DNA of 11,401 nucleotides from Cryomorphaceae bacterium (GTDB taxonomy: Bacteria; Bacteroidota; Bacteroidia; Flavobacteriales; BACL11). A program made the position numbers and the translations under genes. The stretch lies in the NCBI GenBank assembly GCA_949511925.1, contig CATEYX010000018.1:1-11401 (forward strand), read 5' to 3'. The notes beneath the pieces are model-generated. The model was not told the DNA's origin. It searched no databases and worked only from the letters and a program-made list of their open reading frames with translations. How positions within the stretch are numbered: the stretch's first letter is position 1; every line of letters starts with the position of its first letter. Shown here piece after piece: positions 6,077-11,401 of this stretch.

Positions 6077-6103
6077 CTTTTTTCTAACAACTACTAACTA
6101 TTT
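6043..6103 (-). repeat. Leader sequence shared with the unknown lipoprotein gene
   Basis: On the minus strand the end of cysS and the start of the cyclase gene carry, in order, AAATAGTTA (6103-6095), TAGTTGTTA (6093-6085), an A-rich GAAAAAAG run before the ATG, and ATGTCATATC (6052-6043). The same blocks occur in the same order at 2412-2502. The first block overlaps the cysS stop codon. The in-frame Met-Ser-Tyr at the end of the block precedes the hydrophobic signal segment in both genes. Confidence 0.45.
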
Positions 6104-7564
6104 CACCTCCCAACTACTGCCCTCTCTTTCATCTTTTATTTGGATTCCAACTTTATCTAACTCATCTCTAATTAAGTCTGCAGTATCAAAATCTTTGGAT
6201 TTTTTAGCATTTCCTCTTAGTTGCAATACCAATTCCATTACCTCATTGGTTAGGTCGTTTCCACCACTTTCTTTATGGGAGATAAATCCTAAAATATCAG
6301 TAAAAAATGTATTGAATATTGTTTTTAATTGTTCCAAATCAGAAGCATTCAAACTTTCTTTTCCATCTTTTACTGAGTTGATAATTCTAACACCATCAAA
6401 CAGATGAGCAATTAAAATTGGTGTATTGAAATCATCATTTATTGCTGTGTAACATTTTTCTTGCAAAGCATTTACATTATAAGTAGAAGTGTCTGAAGCT
6501 GAAATATCACCTAATCTTTCCATTGCATTCATCAGCTTTGTAAATCCTTTTTCTGCAGCTTGCAACGCTTCATTGCCAAAATCCACTGTGCTTCTGTAGT
6601 GTGCTTGCAGAATGAAAAAACGGATAGTCATTGGTGCGTACGCTCTTTCTAATTTCTCATGACTCCCATTAAAGAACTCTTCTAAATTAATAAAGTTCCC
6701 AAGAGATTTCCCCATCTTTTTTCCATCCACTGTAATCATATTGTTGTGCATCCAATAGTTCGCAGGATTACAACCATTACTAGCGTTTGATTGTGCTATT
6801 TCAGCTTCATGATGAGGGAATACTAAGTCCATTCCTCCACCATGAATATCAAAGGTTTCACCCAAGTATTTTTTACTCATGGCTGAACATTCTATGTGCC
6901 AACCTGGGAAACCTTCACCCCAAGGGGAAGGCCATCTCATAATGTGCTCAGGATGTGCTTTTATCCAAATAGCAAAATCAACAGGACTTTTCTTTTCAGA
7001 TTGGCCATCTAAAGTTCTAGTTCCTTCTAAAGTATCTTCTAAGTTTCTTCCTGATAAAGTTCCGTAAGGATACTTTTCATTATACTTATTTACATCTAAA
7101 TATACAGTACCATTTACTTCATAAGCAAATCCATTTTTTAGGATTTGTTTTACCATTTCAATTTGTTCAATAATGTGACCAGTTACAGTAGGTTCAATTG
7201 ATGGAGGTAAACAGTTCAAATCTTTCATAGCTTTGTGGTAGCTTATGGTATAAAACTGAACAATTTCCATAGGCTCCAATTGTTCTAATTTCGCTTTTTT
7301 AGCAATTTTATCTTCTCCTTCATCTGCATCATTTTCTAGATGTCCTGCATCCGTTATATTTCTAACATACCTTACTTTGTAGCCTGAATGTTTTAGGTAT
7401 CTGAAAACTATATCAAAAGTAATTGCTGGACGAGCATGACCTAGGTGTGGGTCACCATAAACTGTAGGGCCACAAACATACATTCCTACATGGTTTTCTA
7501 CTATAGGATTAAAGACTTCTTTCTGTCTTGTAAGGGTGTTATATATTTGAATTTCTTTACTCAT
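6098..7564 (-). CDS. cysS: Cysteinyl-tRNA synthetase
   Basis: CysS charges tRNA-Cys with cysteine in the cytoplasm. The 488-residue length is normal for the class I enzyme. The HIGH motif is HLGH (40-43) within CGPTVYGDPHLGHARP. The KMSKS motif appears as KMGKS (283-287). The zinc site that selects cysteine is C31, C226 (in HIECSAMS), H251 and E255 (in FPHHEAEIAQS), matching C28/C209/H234/E238 of the E. coli enzyme. The C-terminal anticodon-binding helices (about 370-488) end in SSWEVK. Its ATG overlaps the tdh stop by one base (TAATG), which implies translational coupling. The cyclase lipoprotein gene follows 21 bases later. Confidence 0.97.
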   Translation of the reverse strand: MSKEIQIYNTLTRQKEVFNPIVENHVGMYVCGPTVYGDPHLGHARPAITFDIVFRYLKHSGYKVRYVRNITDAGHLENDADEGEDKIAKKAKLEQLEPMEIVQFYTISYHKAMKDLNCLPPSIEPTVTGHIIEQIEMVKQILKNGFAYEVNGTVYLDVNKYNEKYPYGTLSGRNLEDTLEGTRTLDGQSEKKSPVDFAIWIKAHPEHIMRWPSPWGEGFPGWHIECSAMSKKYLGETFDIHGGGMDLVFPHHEAEIAQSNASNGCNPANYWMHNNMITVDGKKMGKSLGNFINLEEFFNGSHEKLERAYAPMTIRFFILQAHYRSTVDFGNEALQAAEKGFTKLMNAMERLGDISASDTSTYNVNALQEKCYTAINDDFNTPILIAHLFDGVRIINSVKDGKESLNASDLEQLKTIFNTFFTDILGFISHKESGGNDLTNEVMELVLQLRGNAKKSKDFDTADLIRDELDKVGIQIKDEREGSSWEVK

Positions 7565-8523
7565 TATGCTGTAATTTTATATTTTTCCTTTAAGTTTTTC
7601 ATCATATCGGAAGTCATTTTCTCTAAATCATATTTCAATTCCCAACCCCAATCTTTTTGCGCATAACTATCATCAATGGATGATGGCCAAGAATCAGCAA
7701 TTGCTTGTCTGAAATCAGGATTATAAGTCATTTCAAAATCAGGAATATGTTTTTTAACTTCTTCTGCAATCTGTTTTGGTGTAAAACTTACTCCTGCTAA
7801 ATTATAAGAAGAACGGATTTTTACTTTTTCTGCAGGCGCTTCCATTAGCTCAATAGTTGCACAAATTGCATCTGGCATATACATCATTGGTAGTCCTGTA
7901 TTTTCAGATAAGAAACTTTCGTATTTCTCATGCTGAATAGCTTGATGAAAAATATCTACTGCATAGTCGGTAGTTCCACCACCTGGAGCTGCTTTCCATC
8001 CAATGAGCCCTGGATAACGGATACTTCTTACGTCTACACCAAATTTATTGAAATAATATTCATTCCATCTTTCACCTGCTTGCTTAGTAATTCCGTAGAC
8101 GGTATTAGGTTCCATTACAGTATATTGTGGTGTGTTTTCCATTGGTGTTGTTGGTCCGAAAACCGCAATAGAAGAAGGCCAGAAAATCTTTTTTATGAGT
8201 CCGTCTTTTGCTAAATCCAATACATGAGAGTGCGAACGCATGTTTAAACTCCAACCTAATTCTATATTTTTTTCGGCAGTTGCTGAAAGTAGGGCTGCTA
8301 ACAAATAGACTTGTGTGATTTTGTATTTCTTTACAATATCTCGTAATAATTTTTCGTCCATTATGTCTAATTTTTCAAATGGACCTGATTGCATCACCTC
8401 CCTTGAAGAAGGTCGAATATCAGAAGCAATGACATTGTTATTTCCATACATACTTCTTAGTTCCATGACCAATTCTGTGCCAATTTGACCTGAGGAACCT
8501 ATTATTAATATACTTTCTTTCAT
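7564..8523 (-). CDS. L-threonine 3-dehydrogenase, epimerase (extended SDR) type
   Basis: This cytoplasmic enzyme oxidises L-threonine to 2-amino-3-ketobutyrate with NAD, the first step of threonine breakdown to glycine and acetyl-CoA. The 319-residue protein has the Rossmann motif GSSGQIG (9-15), the acidic cofactor residue D35 in ASDIR, LLAALLSATAEKN (74-86), active-site serines in WPSSIAVFGP (115-124), the catalytic Y143-x-x-x-K147 in VYGITK, and RYPGLIGWKAAPGGGTTDYA (169-188). These fit the Flavobacterium-type SDR threonine dehydrogenase better than a sugar epimerase. The medium-chain zinc Tdh is a different family. I chose the ATG at 8523 because it directly precedes the Rossmann strand and follows a promoter; the ATG at 8559 would place the promoter inside the gene. 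cysS follows with a one-base overlap. Confidence 0.9.
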   Translation of the reverse strand: MKESILIIGSSGQIGTELVMELRSMYGNNNVIASDIRPSSREVMQSGPFEKLDIMDEKLLRDIVKKYKITQVYLLAALLSATAEKNIELGWSLNMRSHSHVLDLAKDGLIKKIFWPSSIAVFGPTTPMENTPQYTVMEPNTVYGITKQAGERWNEYYFNKFGVDVRSIRYPGLIGWKAAPGGGTTDYAVDIFHQAIQHEKYESFLSENTGLPMMYMPDAICATIELMEAPAEKVKIRSSYNLAGVSFTPKQIAEEVKKHIPDFEMTYNPDFRQAIADSWPSSIDDSYAQKDWGWELKYDLEKMTSDMMKNLKEKYKITA

Positions 8524-8540
8524 CGGTGATTTAATTTGGA

Positions 8541-8548
8541 CAAATATA
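8541..8548 (-). promoter_or_regulatory. -7 promoter element TATATTTG for the tdh-cysS-cyclase operon
   Basis: On the minus strand TATATTTG matches TAnnTTTG exactly and ends 17 bases before the ATG at 8523, about the same spacing as for the leftward yicC copy. It supports the shorter tdh start. No -33 element is obvious in the A/T-rich sequence upstream. Confidence 0.6.
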
Positions 8549-8606
8549 ACATTATACATTATTTATATAGGGATAATTTTAATTACAATAAAAATTGAGA
8601 ATTTTG

Positions 8607-8614
8607 TATCTTTG
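8607..8614 (+). promoter_or_regulatory. -7 promoter element TATCTTTG for trhO-queD
   Basis: TATCTTTGC matches TAnnTTTG exactly and ends 22 bases before the trhO ATG. With the element at 8541-8548 it forms a divergent promoter pair in the 113-base gap between tdh and trhO. The TTG at 8595 is too close to serve as a normal -33 element. Confidence 0.6.
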
Positions 8615-8636
8615 CATTATAATTTGTTGATAATAC

Positions 8637-9692
8637 ATGGATCCGAATACTGGTAAAAAAAATATGTTTAATAAATTAAGCAAGGAACAAGGCTTAAAAT
8701 TATTGGAACAAGAAGGTTTTGAAAGAAAGACGGTTTCTTTTTACAGATATGTAATTATTGACTCGCCTTATGAACTTAGAGATGAATTGTACGAATCCTG
8801 GAAAGAATTAGGTGTTTTAGGTAGAATATATTTAGCGCGTGAAGGGGTGAATGCTCAATTAAGTATTCCTGAATCCAACTTTGAAGAATTTGTTGAGCTG
8901 GTACATGCAAATCCATTTTTTACAGATATTCCTTTTAAAATTGCAGTGGAAGATGATGGGAATTCATTTTTTAAATTAACTATAAAAGTGCGTAAGCAAA
9001 TTGTATCTGATGGCTTACCTATTGACGAATATGATGTAACAAATGTTGGGCAGCACCTGGATGCAAAATCATGGAATAATGCCTTGGAAAAAGGAGCTAC
9101 AATTGTAGACATGCGTAATCATTATGAAAGTGAAATAGGAAAATTCAAAGGGGCTATTTGCCCGGATGTAGAAACTTTTAAAGAAGAATTGCCCGAAGTG
9201 AAAAAAATGTTGGAGGGCAAAGAGGATGAACAGATTCTGTTGTATTGCACAGGTGGAATTAGATGTGAAAAAACATCTGCCTATTTAAAACATCATGGCT
9301 TTCAAGATGTAAATCAATTGCATGGAGGAATTATTGATTATGCACGACAATTAGATAAAGATGTGACTTTAAATAATAATTTTGTTGGAAAGAATTTTGT
9401 GTTTGACGAAAGAAGAGGAGAACGTATTTCTGATGATGTAATTAGTAGTTGTCATCAATGTGGTGATCCCTTTGATACACATGTAAATTGTGGAAATGTA
9501 AATTGTAATTTATTGTTTCTGCAATGTGATTATTGTAAAGAAAAACATGAAAATTGCTGTTCAGTAGAGTGCATTGAAATAGTTAACTTACCTATTGATG
9601 AGCAAAAGAAATTGCGTAAAGGAAAGGACAATAAAAAGATGTATTACAGCCATAAAAGGGTGAATTTAAATTTAGATAAAAAACATGATTAG
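8637..9692 (+). CDS. trhO: tRNA uridine(34) hydroxylase, rhodanese family
   Basis: TrhO (formerly YceA) hydroxylates uridine 34, the wobble base, of certain tRNAs to 5-hydroxyuridine using oxygen. The 351-residue protein has the family's N-terminal domain (FYRYVIIDSPYELRDEL, 35-51; GRIYLAREGVNAQLSIP, 62-78). A rhodanese domain follows (about 140-240) with the active-site loop YCTGGIRCEKTSAYL (203-217), containing C204 and C210. The linker FDERRGERIS (256-265) is typical of the family. The C-terminal part has nine cysteines between 272 and 312, in pairs such as CHQC and CDYC, which suggest zinc binding. The family is normally about 330-350 residues. The start is the first ATG after the promoter at 8607-8614; an ATG at 8664 is a weaker alternative. 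Its end overlaps queD by eight bases. Confidence 0.93.
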   Translation: MDPNTGKKNMFNKLSKEQGLKLLEQEGFERKTVSFYRYVIIDSPYELRDELYESWKELGVLGRIYLAREGVNAQLSIPESNFEEFVELVHANPFFTDIPFKIAVEDDGNSFFKLTIKVRKQIVSDGLPIDEYDVTNVGQHLDAKSWNNALEKGATIVDMRNHYESEIGKFKGAICPDVETFKEELPEVKKMLEGKEDEQILLYCTGGIRCEKTSAYLKHHGFQDVNQLHGGIIDYARQLDKDVTLNNNFVGKNFVFDERRGERISDDVISSCHQCGDPFDTHVNCGNVNCNLLFLQCDYCKEKHENCCSVECIEIVNLPIDEQKKLRKGKDNKKMYYSHKRVNLNLDKKHD

Positions 9693-10119
9693 AATTACGA
9701 AGGAATTTAAGTTTGAGATGGCACATGCCCTACATGCGTATGATGGTTTGTGTAAAAATATTCATGGACATTCGTATCGTTTATGGGTAACAGTAAAGGG
9801 TGAAGTTAAAAATGATCATGGACATACTAAGGATGGAATGGTGATGGATTTTGGGGTTTTAAAAGAAATTGTAAAGCCAGAAATTGTGGATAAATACGAT
9901 CATTCTTTGGTGTTGAATGCTAATTCTCCTCATGCTAAGATTGATTTATCAGCTTTTGAAAAAGTTTTTCTATTGCCTTATCAACCTACTTCTGAAAACT
10001 TAGTCATAGATTTTGCTAATTACATTAAGAATAGATTGCCAGAAAATATTTCTTTGTGTAAAGTGGTTTTATCTGAAACAGCCACTTCATTTGCTGAATG
10101 GAATATTACCGATAATTAG
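9685..10119 (+). CDS. queD: 6-carboxytetrahydropterin synthase (QueD) / 6-pyruvoyl-tetrahydropterin synthase family
   Basis: QueD converts dihydroneopterin triphosphate to 6-carboxy-tetrahydropterin, an early step toward preQ0 and the wobble base queuosine. The 144-residue protein has the zinc histidines H14 (FEMAHAL), H27 and H29 (IHGHSY), the catalytic C23, the D72-H73 pair in KYDHSLVLN, PTSEN (101-105) and the substrate-binding E131 in SETATSFAEW. PTPS enzymes of biopterin synthesis share most of these residues. I favour QueD because of the bacterial context and the overlap with trhO, another U34/wobble enzyme gene. The ATG overlaps the trhO stop region by eight bases (ATGATTAG), so translation is probably coupled. 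No queC, queE or queF lies in the window. Confidence 0.88.
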   Translation: MIRITKEFKFEMAHALHAYDGLCKNIHGHSYRLWVTVKGEVKNDHGHTKDGMVMDFGVLKEIVKPEIVDKYDHSLVLNANSPHAKIDLSAFEKVFLLPYQPTSENLVIDFANYIKNRLPENISLCKVVLSETATSFAEWNITDN

Positions 10120-10233
10120 TCAAATACGAATTTTCTTTTTTGGTTTTAAATATCTAATTATATAGAATTAATATAAATATGTTTAGAAATGAAAAATATG
10201 ACTAAAATTATAGTTTTCATTGATAGTATTTTC

Positions 10234-10241
10234 TATTTTTG
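10234..10241 (+). promoter_or_regulatory. -7 promoter element TATTTTTG for coxB-coxA
   Basis: TATTTTTGC matches TAnnTTTG exactly and ends 20 bases before the coxB ATG. It lies near the end of the 142-base gap after queD, which is very A/T-rich and otherwise shows no gene or convincing terminator. This marks coxB as the start of a transcription unit. Confidence 0.6.
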
Positions 10242-10261
10242 CGACCGAAAAATTCTAAAAA

Positions 10262-11242
10262 ATGACGAATATATTAATTGTTGTAGTTGTAATCTTATTA
10301 GTAGCAACTTTAGTGCAAATACTTAGGGTTAGCGAATTATTATCAGAAATAAAAAATAAGGATGTTAATGAAGTTACCGATAAGGATAATAATACTCAAG
10401 GAATATTATTTTTAATTGTAGGGTTCGGTTTTTTAATTTTTGTTGTTTGGCAAATGGTAACTTGGAATCATCTTCTATTACCTCCAGCTAGTTCGGTACA
10501 TGGGACTCAAATTGATTTTTTAATGAAAATATCTATGGGATTAATTCTCGTTGTATTTTTTGTTTTATCCCCGATACTATTTTACTTTCTGTATAAGTAC
10601 AGAGGTAAAAAATCTAATAAAGCATATTTTTTCTCGCATAACAATAAATTAGAAGTTGTATGGACAGTTATTCCTACTATACTTCTTACGGCATTAATTA
10701 TTTTTGGCCTTAATACTTGGGATAAAGCTATGAATGTTGAGCTTACTGAATCAACAACAATAATTGAAGTCTATGGCCAACAATTTAATTGGACTGCAAG
10801 ATATTCAGGACTTGATAATAATTTAGGAAAAGCAAATTTTAAATTAGTTAAAGGAAGAAACACTCTTGGTGTTGATATGCTAGATGCCAGTGCTGCTGAT
10901 GATAAAATGGCTAGAGAAGTTCATTTAGTAATTGATCAACCTGTACTATTAAAGTTCCGTTCTCAGGATGTAATACACTCTGCTTTTTTACCACATTTTA
11001 GAGTTCAAATGAATTGCGTGCCTGGTATGACTACTCAATTCGGATTCACACCTAATAAAACAACTGCTCAGATGAAAGAAAGTGAAGGGGAAGATTTTGA
11101 ATATATTTTATTGTGTAATAAAATATGTGGAGCCTCGCATTACAACATGCAAATGAAATTTATTGTTGAAACCCAAGAAGAATATGATATTTGGCTCGAT
11201 TCACAGGAAAGTTTAGAAACTAAATTATTAACTCAAAAATAA
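10262..11242 (+). CDS. coxB: Cytochrome c oxidase subunit II
   Basis: Subunit II passes electrons from cytochrome c through its CuA centre to the catalytic subunit I. The 326-residue protein shows four hydrophobic segments (about 3-22, 47-67, 89-110, 132-150), two more than the classic two-helix form, and then a periplasmic cupredoxin domain. The CuA ligands are all present: H239 in VIHSAFLP, then C285, C289, H293 and M296 in LLCNKICGASHYNM. The K at 287 replaces the usual Glu, but that position binds copper through its backbone carbonyl. The aromatic patch YGQQFNWTARY (171-181) fits the electron entry site. There is no lipobox and no fused cytochrome c domain. The extra N-terminal helices resemble other Bacteroidetes CoxB proteins. 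coxA starts seven bases later. Confidence 0.95.
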   Translation: MTNILIVVVVILLVATLVQILRVSELLSEIKNKDVNEVTDKDNNTQGILFLIVGFGFLIFVVWQMVTWNHLLLPPASSVHGTQIDFLMKISMGLILVVFFVLSPILFYFLYKYRGKKSNKAYFFSHNNKLEVVWTVIPTILLTALIIFGLNTWDKAMNVELTESTTIIEVYGQQFNWTARYSGLDNNLGKANFKLVKGRNTLGVDMLDASAADDKMAREVHLVIDQPVLLKFRSQDVIHSAFLPHFRVQMNCVPGMTTQFGFTPNKTTAQMKESEGEDFEYILLCNKICGASHYNMQMKFIVETQEEYDIWLDSQESLETKLLTQK

Positions 11243-11249
11243 TATAAAG

Positions 11250-11401
11250 ATGTCGGAAAACCATAAAGAAAACTTTATTACTAAATACGTTTTTACAATG
11301 GATCATAAAATGATTGCTAAGCAATTTCTGATAACAGGAATGTTTATGGCGGTTGTTGGAATGCTTATGTCTGCTATTTTTAGAGTGCAATTAGCCAATC
11401 C
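11250..11401 (+). CDS. coxA: Cytochrome c oxidase subunit I, N-terminal fragment (runs off the right edge)
   Basis: From the ATG at 11250 the frame is open for 50 codons to the window end. The visible residues contain TKYVFTMDHKMIAKQF (11-26), matching the conserved TKYIFSTDHKxIGxxY start of haem-copper oxidase subunit I, and then the first membrane helix (about 27-44) followed by RVQLANP. Subunit I carries haem a and the haem a3-CuB oxygen-reducing site and pumps protons. None of the catalytic histidines falls within this fragment. It lies seven bases after coxB and surely shares its transcript. Confidence 0.92.
   Translation, partial: MSENHKENFITKYVFTMDHKMIAKQFLITGMFMAVVGMLMSAIFRVQLAN

Noticed and set aside
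5997..6407. 136-codon plus-strand open frame across the cyclase start and the cysS end
   Set aside because: It lies opposite two well-supported genes, starts inside a signal peptide region, and its hydrophobic stretches only mirror the other strand.
7930..8214. 94-codon plus-strand open frame inside threonine dehydrogenase
   Set aside because: It is opposite the conserved catalytic core, and its unusual Trp/Cys/Ser-rich composition is typical of a shadow frame.
8524..8559. Upstream ATG extending the threonine dehydrogenase by 12 residues
   Set aside because: The extension has no family similarity and covers a perfect promoter element (8541-8548); the Rossmann strand begins right after the ATG at 8523.
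10120..10233. Possible terminator or small gene after queD
   Set aside because: I found no stem followed by a T-run and no open frame with a plausible start; the stretch is simply A/T-rich.

Overview
The window looks like a chromosomal housekeeping segment from a low-GC member of the Bacteroidetes, most likely the class Flavobacteriia or a close relative. The evidence is the strongly A+T-rich sequence, the near absence of Shine-Dalgarno sites, and five perfect copies of the Bacteroidetes -7 promoter element TAnnTTTG placed just upstream of genes. The gene families also fit: the yicC-gmk-nadD order, an epimerase-type L-threonine dehydrogenase, an animal-type glutaminyl cyclase lipoprotein, and cytochrome c oxidase subunits II and I. 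No phage, IS, CRISPR or RNA gene was seen.

Region 1 (1-2410) is the unusual part. A rightward block encodes a YicC-family protein, guanylate kinase (gmk) and nicotinate-nucleotide adenylyltransferase (nadD), packed stop-to-start. The YicC gene has lost its own beginning: its frame stays open upstream, but it has no ATG and no MIQSMTGYGK leader. Directly opposite, head-to-head, a second YicC gene starts at 289 and runs left off the window. That copy has a perfect promoter and the full leader. The two copies share an imperfect inverted repeat (1-260 and 383-642; by hand about 90% identical over the inner 231 bp). It flanks a 122-bp spacer that holds the only start codon and strong promoter. Flipping this spacer would give the rightward gene exactly the missing in-frame start. 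The geometry is that of an invertible switch, although an assembly chimera or an old duplication must be excluded.

Region 2 (2411-5043, rightward) holds a small lipoprotein of unknown function, a RhlE-like DEAD-box RNA helicase with its own promoter and a small 5' hairpin, a VF530-family (DUF2132) small protein, a strong intrinsic terminator, and a GNAT acetyltransferase resembling spermidine/thialysine acetyltransferases.

Region 3 (5072-8523, leftward) is one tightly coupled operon: threonine 3-dehydrogenase, cysteinyl-tRNA synthetase and a glutaminyl-cyclase-like M28 lipoprotein. The leader of the last gene resembles the leader of the unknown lipoprotein in region 2.

Region 4 (8637-11401, rightward) starts from a divergent promoter region. 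A TrhO-type tRNA U34 hydroxylase overlaps a QueD/PTPS-type enzyme, and both plausibly serve wobble-base modification of tRNA. A separate promoter then drives coxB and the first 50 codons of coxA, the catalytic core of a terminal oxidase.
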